Assembly (NCBI GenBank): GCA_012295275.1
Contig: CM022670.1
Location: 13,217,083-13,281,082 of the forward strand
Direction of reading: 5' to 3'
Source: Chrysomallon squamiferum
Lineage: Eukaryota; Mollusca; Gastropoda; Neomphalida; Peltospiridae
Length of the DNA: 64,000 bases
Positions 10,576 through 20,960 of the stretch are shown here, one piece after another. How positions within the stretch are numbered: the stretch's first letter is position 1; the number at the start of each line of letters is the position of its first letter. A model generated the notes under the pieces. That model had not been told where the DNA came from, searched no databases, and was given only the letters and a program-made list of their open reading frames with translations. Both the position numbers and the translations under genes were made by a program.

Positions 10576-11021
10576 TAAAATAGATTCTACCTTCACGGCG
10601 CTTTCTTCGGTAACAAACACGTAACAGCCGAAGGTATCGGAATATGCCAAGAAAAAGAAAACAAAAAAAAAAAGGTTAAAGCACTTTGCTCGATAATATG
10701 TTACTTGTCGGTAATACAAAATATGAACATATAATGACGCAGTTCAAAATTACGTCATCGATTCACAAACTTCTATTTCCAATAACAGAAACGTTCCTGT
10801 CTAGTTCTAGAGAAAACTGGCAGATTTCCCAGCCTCGTTCTAGACGCCGGTACAAATATTATGTAACACTGGTGTAATATAGGTTGGCAGTTTTAATTCC
10901 AAACACATTTGGTGAAAACTGACAAATATTGTTATTATTATTATTATTATTTGCGGAGTTATAAACCCAGAGCAAGTATTACATTATTAGCAGTGTATTT
11001 AATATTGTAATTACCAAGTTC

Positions 11022-11066
<45 letters not shown>

Positions 11067-11741
11067 CCCTTGATTAATATGCATTAGACTGAAATGATTC
11101 TTTATTTATTTTGTTAATTATTATTATTATTATGATTATTATTATTATTATTATTTTGTCTTTTTATGAAATATATATATATGTATGTACGTACCTACAT
11201 ATGAATTATTATTCACAGTATGAAGTAATTTCATTTTTATTTTTTTGTTATTTTCTTCTTTCATTACATATCCTGTCTGTGACAACGCTCACCATGTGTA
11301 CGTTTCCTGGAATGTATGATAATAACAAAAAAAGACAGAAAACGCTAAACATTTCAAAACTAACTCGGATGTTTATAATAACAAAAAGCAAAAATATTCT
11401 CGTCATCAAGTCCAATATGCTACAAATGATAAACTGTCTTATTACTCACTCACTGACTGGTGCAGACTGAGCCCAGAACAGATTAGATAACAATTACGAT
11501 GAAGGAAGAAATATTAAATTTAACGACAGAAATGTTTAATCTACTATCGTTTTGTGTCATCACAGAATTATTAATGATTAATGATCGTGAGAAAAAAATC
11601 AGACTAATCTGTGAAACAGGGATGCATATTAGTATATATGTGTATGTATCTATTTATATATGTATGTATGGTGGCTGGTCACAAAATGTGTGGGTTTGTA
11701 GAGTACTGAATGTGGCAACATAGTATGCATGGAGTAATTGT
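10576..11741. other. Upstream region of gene A
   Basis: Probable 5' UTR/promoter of gene A; no TATA box is convincing. GTTCTAGA occurs twice (10804-10811 and 10837-10844) about 230-270 nt before the ATG, near other TTC/GAA triplets, loosely like heat-shock elements. Farther out are ATT/AAT microsatellites at 10931-10951, 11024-11065 and 11117-11157. Confidence 0.4.
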
Positions 11742-11900
11742 TAAGCTTATTGATTAGGCTAGATTAAAGAAAGGGGCTTCATATTGGGTCTAGCTTGGGT
11801 TTAGCTTACTGATTAAGATAGATTTAAACTAAGGGCTTCCTATTGTGCTTGGGTCTAGCTTACTGATTAGGATAGATTTAAATTAAGGGCTTCCTATTGT
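11742..11900. repeat. About 54-bp tandem repeat, three copies
   Basis: TAGCTTACTGATTA starts at 11802 and 11856 (54-bp period), each followed by GATAGATTTAAA and AAGGGCTTCCTATTG. A more diverged copy begins near 11743. Confidence 0.82.
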
Positions 11901-11984
11901 AAATGATTTATGAAATGTCCCAGGTTGAAATGTGTTTCACTATAAGTTCTCCAGCTCGCTGTGGTATCGGAAGTATGTTTAATA

Positions 11985-12220
11985 TTTAAGTTATTCATAG
12001 CAATAAGGGTGGTAACAAAATCTGTTATGAGGGGTTCATGTATACCAAACATGCAACTCGCAAAACAAAGTTGTGGTGGAAATGCGTCAAAAAAATCTAG
12101 TTGTAATTGTCGAGGTTCAGTGATAACAGACTTACAGAGAAAGGCTTGAGTACTGCAATTTGCAGAATTTCTTCGTGATATTGGGTGGAACATCCGCCTA
12201 AACCACCAACATTAAAATCA
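11985..12220 (+). pseudogene. Decayed FLYWCH-type zinc-finger fragment
   Basis: FLYWCH domains are DNA-binding zinc fingers found in MULE-type transposons and some host proteins. Here the plus strand reads NKGGNKICYEGFMYTK, then LWWKC (12071-12085), then in the next frame SSCNCRGSVITDL, and in another frame EHPPKPP. These match the family's order: K-G-G, G-[FY]-x-Y, [YW]-W-x-C, C-[RK]-G-x-x-I-T and the terminal H-P-P. The first break is at a run of seven A residues (12089-12095), where six would keep frame. A stop precedes the fragment. It is probably a transposon remnant; a damaged exon of a small FLYWCH gene is the alternative. Confidence 0.6.
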
Positions 12221-12269
12221 AAGAACATGTGTTTCACCTATCTTTTATTTCTAATACATTTTTTAATTT

Positions 12270-12570
12270 TATTATGTGTATATCTATGTATGTATGTATG
12301 TATGTATGTATGTATGTATGTATGTATGTATGTATGTATGTATGATTGTATATACGTGTATATATATATATATGTATGGATGGATGTGTGGATCAATATA
12401 TGTACAGTCGTGTTTGAATGTATGTATGTGTATATACGTGTGTATATATATATATGTCTGTTATGTATGGATGTGATGGATCAATATATGGATTTTGTAT
12501 ATGCGACACCGTCGGATGATGGATCAATATATGTACAGTCGGCTGTTTGAATGGATGGATGTTTGTGTAT
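12270..12570. repeat. (TATG)n and derived longer repeats
   Basis: Pure ATGT units run about 12283-12344. They are followed by TA/TG-rich units in which GGATCAATATATGTACAGTC occurs near 12390 and again near 12521. Confidence 0.88.
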
Positions 12571-12897
12571 ATATTATTATGTTTGTATATATAAATATCT
12601 ATGTAGGAAAATATATATCTGTGTATGTTTGTACGTGCATATGTATAGTTAAAACGAGATTTATATAATTGTAGACAATCAACTCTGTGATTACTGTAAT
12701 AAATTACTTAAAATTGCAATGACCTTAAAGACTAACTTAAACAAACAGAACAGGGTTTTTAAACAAAAGTTTGACCGACACAATAATAAATACGCAGCTC
12801 AGTGCTGTGAAAACAACAAACAAAATCTTTGTATGCTCTGGTGTAACTTTCAAAACGTGGAGTTATAACATAAAGGTATAAGTTTTCCCATATAAAA
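12571..12897. other. Intergenic DNA, no feature seen
   Basis: AT-rich unique sequence; no coding, RNA or clear repeat signal. Confidence 0.5.
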
Positions 12898-13110
12898 TAA
12901 TTTAAAATATATAAAATAAAATATAAATAAATAAATATTAACAAAACAATTTCCAAAATAAAATATAAATAAACAGATATTAACAAAAAAATTTTTTTCC
13001 AAAATAAAAAAATATATAAAATAAAATATTAATAAATAAGTTTTAACAAAAATATTCCAAAATAAGATAGAAAATGTATAAAATAAAATAAATAAATATT
13101 AACAAAAGAT
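12898..13110. repeat. AT-rich tandem repeat, about 45-55 bp unit, four degenerate copies
   Basis: Units of the form AAATAAATATTAACAAAA followed by TTCCAAAATAAAATATA recur four times with small indels. Confidence 0.7.
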
Positions 13111-13660
<550 letters not shown>

Positions 13661-14080
13661 CTAACATTTTCAAAAACAGAAAGAAACTTCTATAATATGA
13701 AATACTTTCTAAAATAAAACAGAAAACACTATATATGCAGTTCTTTCCAAAATAGATAGAAAATTCTATTTATCTACCGACTTTCTAAAATAGCTAGAAA
13801 ACTTTGAATATCAGCAGTATTTTCTAAAATAGAGAGAAAACGCTATATATGCAGTACTGCCCAGATTAGAAAATTCTATATATATCTGCATTATTTTCTA
13901 AAAGAGAAAACTCTCTAAATCTGCAGTATTTTCGAAAATAGGCAGAAAACTCTATATATATCTGCAGGTTTTTCTAAAATAAATTAAAAAAACTGTATTT
14001 GTATATGTGCAATAGTGTCCAAAACAGAAAACTATCTATCTGCAGTATTTGCTAAAATAGGTAGAAAACTCTGTTATCTG
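13661..14080 (-). repeat. About 40-bp minisatellite covering the gene B stop codon and 3' UTR
   Basis: About ten degenerate units. On the minus strand each reads roughly CAGATATATAGAG, TTTTCTNNCTATTTTAG, AAAATACTG. The first unit in transcript order overlaps the end of the gene B reading frame: the last codons (NTDNRVFYLF) and the TAG stop at 14054-14052 come from CAGATAACAGAGTTTTCTACC and TATTTTAG. Every unit carries a pyrimidine-rich stretch followed by AG. Confidence 0.82.
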
Positions 14081-14766
14081 TATTACAGTGTAAAAGAGAT
14101 ATCACTATGATAAAGAGATAACTCAAAGTTAGGTCGATTTGCCCTCTGCAGCCTACGTTTACTGAAACGAAGGCATCTTCAAACAGAGCGTTTCTGACGA
14201 AGGCGTGAACTTCTTTGTTCCACTGAATAAACACGTAACTGTACTTCCCCTCGGCGTTCTCGTTGTCGAATTCGAGGAGTATTCCTTTCTCTAACATATC
14301 TGTCGTTGACAGAGGACCCTCGATGTCCATGTGCAGCATGTCGCTGAGGTTGTCTTTCAAAGGTCTCAGCCGTCCTTCAACTGAATGCCCAACTTGGCGT
14401 ACAGACCGTTGCCGTCTTTCGCTTCTTCTACGAGCAAGTTTCCGATCACTCCGTTTCCGTAAGTCCCGGTGTACGTCTTCGCCGACTTTTTCGTGGTCTC
14501 CGCATAGCCTCGGGTCTCTTCGGCTGGTTTCTCGCGCAGATCCAGCGCAGCCCAAGGTATTGGGAACGTGCAGGCAGTGGTGGCGTTGATCCAAGAACCA
14601 TAACCCCTGAACAGTTCGCTGAGATAGTACATTATCGTTGTGATGGTTTTGAAGTTCTGTCCTGGTCCGTTTATGCTTACGAAGAAACCAGAGTTGATCC
14701 CTGGGACGAGCCACAGCATTGACGAATAAGCGTTAAAGCTTCCTGTGTGGAAATACACTTTCATGC
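14052..14766 (-). CDS. Gene B exon 5 with a 1-nt frame deficit
   Basis: Acceptor CTTTTTCAG|GCATGA, phase 1. Starts MKVYFHTGSFNAYSSMLW. The frame runs to GIQLK and resumes one frame over as RLRPLKDNLSDMLHMD, with the break at 14374-14375. It ends in a hydrophobic segment (LSYLFIIVISLL) and a tail coded by the minisatellite. Confidence 0.8.
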
Positions 14767-15811
14767 CTGAAAAAGAAAGCAACACAAAGTTTTAGATTAA
14801 CAAGCAGAACAATCAAAGAGACTTAGACATAAGAACATCGAGATATTCATTTATATTATCTTGGATTTTATAATTCCCCCACAGTAATGCCGCCTCTTTT
14901 TACTAAATCTTGGATCAACTGCAACCACTATTATTTGTAGGACTCTTTCCTAATTAGAGATGTCTGTGTGTTTGTTTGTGCGTGTGTGTGTGTGTGTGTG
15001 TGCGCGTGTGTATGTTTGTTGGTGTATATACATGAATATATAAAGGTCTCTTGCTGCTAATCATCAAATTTCATAATAATAATAACAACAACAACAATAA
15101 TAACAATAATAACAACAACAATAACAATAATAATAATCCTCATCATTCCTCATCAAACAAATAAACTCAAAATATTTTAAACCAAATTAACCTTCGTTAG
15201 TTAAAGCGTTTGAAATGTCACTATACAAACAGTTATGCATTATTTTTTATTCACTGTTTTACCCACCATGGAAATACCTCGTCATAAAGCCGAGACAATA
15301 TGCAACTTGTATGTCGTCTACGGGAAACACGGGTGGACGTACTTCGCGAAAATCTCTTCGCTCTGAATTCAGCACTATCTGCTCGTCGAACATTTCCAAG
15401 AAATGCTTTCTCCTTGGATTTCCCTCGTTGCCAATTGTAAACTTGTAACAAGAGGGTTAACCATTTCGTCATGTCTTCGGCGTTGGAACATATCGCTCCG
15501 ATTGGCTGCATAGGGTTAAGTCTGCAAGGCAGAAAGCACTGGATGAAGATATATATGTACGAATGAATGAGTGTTGGTTTAACAAGTCGGTTACTATATA
15601 GTTGCAATTTGTGTGATTGCATGTGATGTTCTTCTGTAATGATTCATCGCACCAGAAACACGCCTGTATTACTGTCATGAATTACAGCTATATATTATAT
15701 ACATTCTCAAACACATACACTAACACGTATATATTAACATGTATGTATGTATGTGTATATATATCTGTGTGTATACGTGTTTGTGTATGTGTGTGAGAAT
15801 GTACGTATGGA

Positions 15812-15854
<43 letters not shown>

Positions 15855-16593
15855 CTTATGGATACAAACAGTGCATGTGCACCCCAAGTAAATCCACCAA
15901 GGAGAATAGAAAAGCTAACCCATGAAGCAAGTGAATAGCGATCTTCGTCTTCGCTAGCTTCCGAACATTTCTGTTAACACATGTAAAAATAAGTGATTGA
16001 TACGGGCTCACCTATAAATAGAATTATCCTGAACTTGCAGACGATCGCTGGTGGAATTGTGAAAATGAGGTAGGGCGGTGTTGTTTTTTAGGAAAAAAGC
16101 TCTGTTTAACCACGTTGATGACGTCATGCCTAGAGGTTGAAATAGCTTCTCTTGGAGAAGTTGTTCCCATGTCTGCCCGGTTAGCTTTTCAGTCACGTGA
16201 CCTGCCAACGTATTGAGAACATTGTTGTAAAGAAATCTGTCACGGAAAGCATAGTCGCTGCGCAGTAATTTCAGACGTCTGAAAAATGAAATTTAAAAGA
16301 ACTGTTTGAAAACTGTTGAATAGAAGCTGAAAACAAAACTATTCCAACACCGTCAACGGAAACAAATTAATGATATTAAATAAATAATATATATATAAGA
16401 AGAAGAAAGAGAGAGACAACCTATCAACAACAATAAATATTATTAATAAAAAGAAAGAAAGAAAAATGTAAAGAAATCAATTAAAAAAAATATATATATA
16501 TAAATAAATAAATTAAGAATTAAAAATATAAATAAATAAATAAATAATAAATAAATAAATAAACACATAAATAAATAAATTAATAAATTAAAT

Positions 16594-16632
<39 letters not shown>

Positions 16633-17792
16633 TAAGAAATTCCCGGGCTCTGAAAGTGGACAGTGTTATTTGTCATAATTATATCAACATAAATGTAATA
16701 CCAGATTCCTTTGTTTTCCTTCAAAGAATTTTTATTTACTGTTAATTTTTTTTTTTTTTTTTTTAATCTTAAAAATAAATGAAAAACGTGTTTTGTGATA
16801 CAGTTTACAAATTAACATATTCCAGATAACTTATTTGCAGATGATCGATTTATATATATATATATGTATATTGCTGTTATTTGTAATATTTGTATATGTT
16901 TGTTTACTATGTACTGTCTGATTTGTAAAATGACTGGAAAACACAAAGCGAGTCTAATATTTTTGTGTAAAATAACATTGAGAGAGACAGACAAAAAAAA
17001 AGAAAAAAAAAAGAGAAATCGCCAGTTTTGAATCTCTTACTTCGAAAAGTCGTCTCTGGTAAAATTATCGGGAAAACCTGCATAAACTGCGAGGTCGGCT
17101 GTCATTAATCCAGTCCGATGAGAAACGACGTCTTTAAGCGTGGTCAGCGACAACCCGCCCTGTCCTTTGTTGAGAATGTAGTCCGGTCCTAACACGTCGG
17201 TGAGTTTCGTGTCCCACGTTAGGCTGTGGAGGAAAATAAACAACAACAACAATTGAGGTGACGATCGCAAAAGGTTGTATTGACACACATGTAAAAACAA
17301 CATTCCCAAAATAATAACTTTCATATGTGCAAGAACAACATAAAATTGTATAACCATACAAATAAATATGCATTGCATGTCATAATTTTCATAGAATATT
17401 TTTATAAAACACTTTTCTAACAATAGCAGCTTAGACGTTAATTTTGTAGACTCAGAATATTATTCTAATTTGTTGGTTTTTGGGGTGGGTTTTTTAAGAT
17501 TGTGGAAAACAAAAGAATATATATATATATATATTTCAGAACTTTTTGGGTGGGTTTTTAAGATAGTGGAAAACAAAAGTATATATATATAAACAGAACT
17601 TTCAAAAAAAAAAAAAATACCAACAACATTATAATAATATTATGAGCCTACAAAATTCTGAGCAAAGAAAATAACATTATATTTATTTTATTTTTATTGT
17701 ACGTAATGCTGGCTAACATGGACTCTGATACGGAGTTGGAAATAATGTTTATTTATATTTGTTTATACCAAATAAGCAGCTGACGATCCCGC

Positions 17793-17847
<55 letters not shown>

Positions 17848-18117
17848 CGGCAAGTGCTCTAACCACTGAGCCATAAGAAGCTTGAGCAACTGTGACTGAT
17901 CTAGCGAAACAAATACAACCACTACTACAAATGATTTAGACAACTGTAGACTAACTAACTAGAACTAATTAGTTTTGGCATTTAGTTTATTTATAAAGAG
18001 TACTTAGCCGATGATTTCAGAGAAAAAAATTCTATAATGACAGCTTGAAGCATTCCTATGAAGAAGTGCCAAAGACTGTGTTTCTCATTTCTTTAGTTCT
18101 ATTTTTGTTATTTATTT

Positions 18118-18204
<87 letters not shown>

Positions 18205-18949
18205 TTTCAGGAAAGGGATAAAAGAATCAATTTTAAATCTGTAAAACACATTAAATCAAATTAAAGGTCCGATTAATTACTAACTTAAAATGAACATCGA
18301 AATGTAACAAAGTGACGAAGAAGATTTTAGGTTTTATTTCTTTTCTTATACTTCATTTGTTTATGTAGTCGATATCACCGCAAATAAGATGATATGTCAG
18401 TAGAAGTTAATTATCCCGATTCTAAACGAAAATATATATAAACTTCATCTATTTATTTGTCTAGAAACAAATACATCATGTTCTGACCAGAACTCTTTTG
18501 GCGGTTGGCGTGCTTGAACCTTAATCCGTGAGACGTGATCCATCCATACAAAACAGAACATACATATATATGTTTAGTAGAAATCATAAATATGGTTTTA
18601 TTACAGAACATACTCACGCTTTTCCTTCAAGAGTGGTTACGTTGTTCTCCATAAGGTCCACAAGAATCGCTGCAGTGAACATTTTGGAAATAGAACCAAT
18701 ATTAAACAACGTCTGCTTGTCCACCTTTCTGCCGCTTTCAACGTCAGCGACGCCGTATCCAGCAGCAAAAGTGCCATCTTCGTTGACGACGGCCAACGTC
18801 AATCCGGCAATGTGGCGACATTTAACAATCTTTCGCATGAACTTGTCGATTTTGTGCCTGTTTTCGCCAGGCAGCTTCGCAGACTGCAATAACGGCGCGA
18901 AGAAAAGAAAAAGAACAAATGAACAAGGAATTGTTTTTCCGAGATGCAT
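14052..18949 (-). CDS. Gene B: tandem paralogue of gene A, serine beta-lactamase-like, two apparent frameshifts
   Basis: Exons are 18949..18618, 17223..17041, 16278..16012, 15521..15267 and 14766..14052. Lengths and intron phases parallel gene A. A signal peptide (residues ~1-24) is followed by S86-I-S-K89, SHRTGL, Y189-N-N191 and HTG at the start of exon 5, so all three catalytic motifs are present. A C-terminal domain with YGNGVIGNLL and a hydrophobic end follow. As written, the frame breaks twice. In exon 4 one base is in excess near 15390-15430, where CGAGGGAAA would keep frame with two G. In exon 5 one base is missing at 14374-14375, where AAGGACGG would keep frame with three G. With both allowed for, the coding length is 1752 nt (583 residues). 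Read literally, translation stops after about 356 residues, before HTG. Homopolymer errors and recent pseudogenisation are both possible. Confidence 0.8.
14767..15266. other. Gene B intron 4
   Basis: Holds GT-rich repeats (14963-15015), a SINE tail fragment (about 15030-15068) and AAC/AAT repeats (15073-15136). No exon signal. Confidence 0.7.
15030..15068 (+). mobile_element. SINE tail fragment
   Basis: ATATAAAGGTCTCTTGCTGC followed by TAATCATC resembles the mollusc SINE tail I remember as CATATAAAAGATCCCTTGCTGC-TAATCG. Confidence 0.5.
15267..15521 (-). CDS. Gene B exon 4 with a 1-nt frame excess
   Basis: Acceptor CCTTGCAG|ACTTAA and donor TCCATG|GTGGGT. The first part reads PIGAICSNAEDMTKWLTLLL; the second, EQIVLNSERRDF and DDIQVAYCLGFMTRYFHG, is one frame over. 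The change of frame must fall between about 15390 and 15440. The G3 run at 15422-15424 (plus-strand CCC) is the likeliest site. Confidence 0.8.
15522..16011. other. Gene B intron 3 with TATG and (CA)n repeats
   Basis: Contains TATG/TGTA repeats at 15727-15800 and about 20 CA units at 15815-15853. The remainder is unremarkable. Confidence 0.75.
16012..16278 (-). CDS. Gene B exon 3 (YxN motif)
   Basis: 267 nt, identical in length to gene A exon 3. Acceptor CATTTTTCAG|ACGTC and donor TATAG|GTGAGC. Contains RFLYNNVLNTLAGHVTEKL and PLGMTSS. Confidence 0.88.
16279..17040. other. Gene B intron 2, A-rich low complexity
   Basis: AAAT repeats at about 16490-16595 merge into a poly-A run near 16601-16630. 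A poly-T run lies near 16747-16764 and a short TA tract at 16852-16865. Confidence 0.75.
17041..17223 (-). CDS. Gene B exon 2 (SHRTGL motif)
   Basis: Acceptor TTTTCCTCCACAG|CCTAACG (strong pyrimidine tract) and donor TCGAA|GTAAGA. Phase 2 at both ends. Encodes LTWDTKLTDVLG and DVVSHRTGLMTAD. Confidence 0.87.
17797..17890 (-). mobile_element. tRNA-derived SINE head followed by (CA)n
   Basis: On the minus strand ATGGCTCAGTGGTTAGAGCA is a near-perfect tRNA D-arm/pol III A-box sequence. It is followed by TTGCCGAA and about 24 CA repeats in place of the B-box region. It is in the same orientation as gene B. Confidence 0.6.
18118..18200. repeat. (TTC)n-(ATT)n
   Basis: About ten TTC units pass directly into about 17 ATT units. 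Confidence 0.92.
18618..18949 (-). CDS. Gene B exon 1 (signal peptide, SxxK)
   Basis: 332 nt from ATG 18949; donor AAAAGC|GTGAGT, phase 2. Starts MHLGKTIPCSFVLFLFFAP, a clear signal peptide, and ends soon after LFNIGSISKMFTAAI. The frame is open upstream, but this ATG places the signal peptide correctly. Confidence 0.85.
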
Positions 18950-20741
18950 CGTGACGGAACTGTCTAGCGACTGAACTCGTTGCATTCCAAACAACGCGCT
19001 CGAAAGAATTTTGTTTACATCGGACTGACAGTTGGTAGTGTTCTTTATTAGTTTATATTTTAAGCAATGGCTCCACGAATAAAACGGAAGGCGGAAGAGA
19101 CGGTACACCTCTCCTGTGTAATTCGATAGCTCTACGTTTATCATTCAGAATTAAAAGCCGATCTTAGAGCAAGGACGATCGTTTTTTTTTTTTTTTTTTC
19201 CGTTTGTTTTTGTTACAGAAGCTGCGCCAAATAGTCTCGAAATGTGACGATGTAAACTGAAAAAGAGGATATTTTTGGTTTCTCCTGCGTTCGTTTATTA
19301 ATTTTATATGTGGTACAGCTGTGAACGATTGTCATAGAAAACTGGCGAAGCGGGATAAAGATTTGTTGTCCGAATACGTGAATGGGATGCTGTGGGATTC
19401 TGAGGGCCGGTGTAAAAAGCCTCATCGGAGATAACACTTTGTAAAATTCTAACTTATAAAAAAAAAAAGTCATGTCAATGGGAAGATGATTACAAACGAC
19501 CCTTTGTTCGTAGTCTGTAAATCTAATTGCAACAGCTCTTCATTCCTGTTTCATGGTATTCGGCCATAATTACGAGTGACGCCATATAACGAAGAGTAAA
19601 ATCTTTCTTTTATTTAAAATAGCTGTAAAACCTATTTGTATCAGATATTTTACTTTGTTTTCTTTTTTCTTTTTTTTTATTGTTAATAAAAATAAGAATA
19701 TTATGGTACCTTCAAACAAAAACTATGTATAATTATTTTGTTTTAGACAATTTATTTAATGCCATTTTACATTTCTATTTAAAATCCTGTTATCAGATGG
19801 CAGCATGCCAGAAACCAAGGAAACGATGAGGTGGGCTGACTTTTCTGATGAACGTGGTGACATAAACAGTTTATTTAAACAGGTCGTAGTTTGCCGGTTC
19901 GAGATGTCACCAAAAACTCGATGTTTCGAATCGTAAAAAGAAATGGCGACTGATCTTTGTCTCTTTCCAGGCAATATATACATATAAAGAGAAACATTTA
20001 AAAATAAAATTCTAAAATAAATAAAAACATTAAATAAAAACTTTGGACTTTGAATAATATTCGCGATATGACATTTCCACCCATTAATAAAAAATTACTT
20101 TATAACTTTGGATCATTATCTTGGGGCAAAAAAAAAAAAAAAAAAAAAAAACTTTTAGTGTGGAGACTAACAATATTACCTTGGTAGCGTCGAGATCTTA
20201 TTTCTATCAAAATAGAATTTCATTATTTTGCCAGATATTAAAAAAGTGCAGAGCGAAGTCTAAAATGTTGTTTGAAAATTCCCACATATATTGAAAGTTA
20301 AGGCACCTTTGACGAGTATACAATCCAAGACAGTAAGTTTCGTGTATAAGTCAGATATTCGTGTTGTTAGTTTGAGAGAAACCAGGACATTATATTTGTC
20401 TTACTCATCGGTTATAAAATGTGGGGAGGAGTCGGTGTAGAGAAACGATCGCGGTGCCTGCCAGTCTTGAGTCAGAAAACTAAACCAGTACGTCACAAGG
20501 CGGCTGTGGCAGTTGTTAATATGGTTTAGTATAAACGATATTCCATTTTAAATTTACATTTAAGGCAGATTATATTGCCTTACTAATTTTTCTTCATATT
20601 ATTGTTGTTGTTTTATTAATTTTAATTGTTTTTCTCTTCTTTTTTGTTTTGTTTATTTTTTTTTTTTCGATTTTTTAGTTTTTATTATTATTTGTTTTTT
20701 TTTTTTAAAGTGTATATTTATTTATTTAGTTAATAATTTAG
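18950..20741. other. Upstream region of gene B and intergenic DNA
   Basis: Likely 5' UTR/promoter of gene B. A minus-strand TATAAA (19057-19052) lies about 105 nt before the ATG and could be a TATA box. Poly-T near 19180-19199 and poly-A near 20130-20151. The rest is AT-rich without coding signal. Confidence 0.45.
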
Positions 20742-20960
20742 TTAGTTATTATTCTCTACGGCATCTTCGTCATTATCTACATCAGCCACATAGTCATCAC
20801 TGTCGTTGTTTTCATCACTAACTTCAGTTCTCAACCGTACGTATTTTTGACTAGTTACAAGAAGACGTATACATAAAACAGTGATCAAATTAACAAATAT
20901 ACATACAAACATAAGTAACTTTCTATTACAGGAACAACAGGTGGAAACTGTTATAACCAT
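20742..20960 (-). CDS. Doubtful 72-residue ORF: one hydrophobic segment plus acidic tail
   Basis: Not recognised. It reads a Cys-rich start, a hydrophobic stretch (LLMFVCIFVNLITVLCIRLL), a basic joint (KYVRLR) and an acidic tail rich in Asp, Glu and Asn, ending in TAA. The arrangement looks like a single-pass membrane protein end, and a pyrimidine-rich AG (CCTGTAATAG) precedes the hydrophobic part, so it could be a terminal exon. No matching upstream exon was found. Chance in AT-rich DNA is quite possible. Confidence 0.15.
   Translation of the reverse strand: MVITVSTCCSCNRKLLMFVCIFVNLITVLCIRLLVTSQKYVRLRTEVSDENNDSDDYVADVDNDEDAVENNN

Larger units (their letters stand above)
17224..18617. other. 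Gene B intron 1
   Basis: 1394 nt. Contains a ~66-bp tandem duplication (17478-17600: GGGTGGGTTTTTTAAGAT twice, each followed by a TA tract), a SINE head with (GT)n (17797-17890), and TTC/ATT repeats (18118-18200). No exon recognised. Confidence 0.7.

Noticed and set aside
10801-10850. Heat-shock element upstream of gene A
   Set aside because: GTTCTAGA occurs twice but the nGAAnnTTCn triplets are imperfectly spaced, which is too weak to call as a site.
14052-14714. A 220-residue Arg/His-rich open frame on the minus strand
   Set aside because: Its first two thirds are the wrong frame of gene B exon 5; only the last third, after the frameshift at 14374, is real coding.
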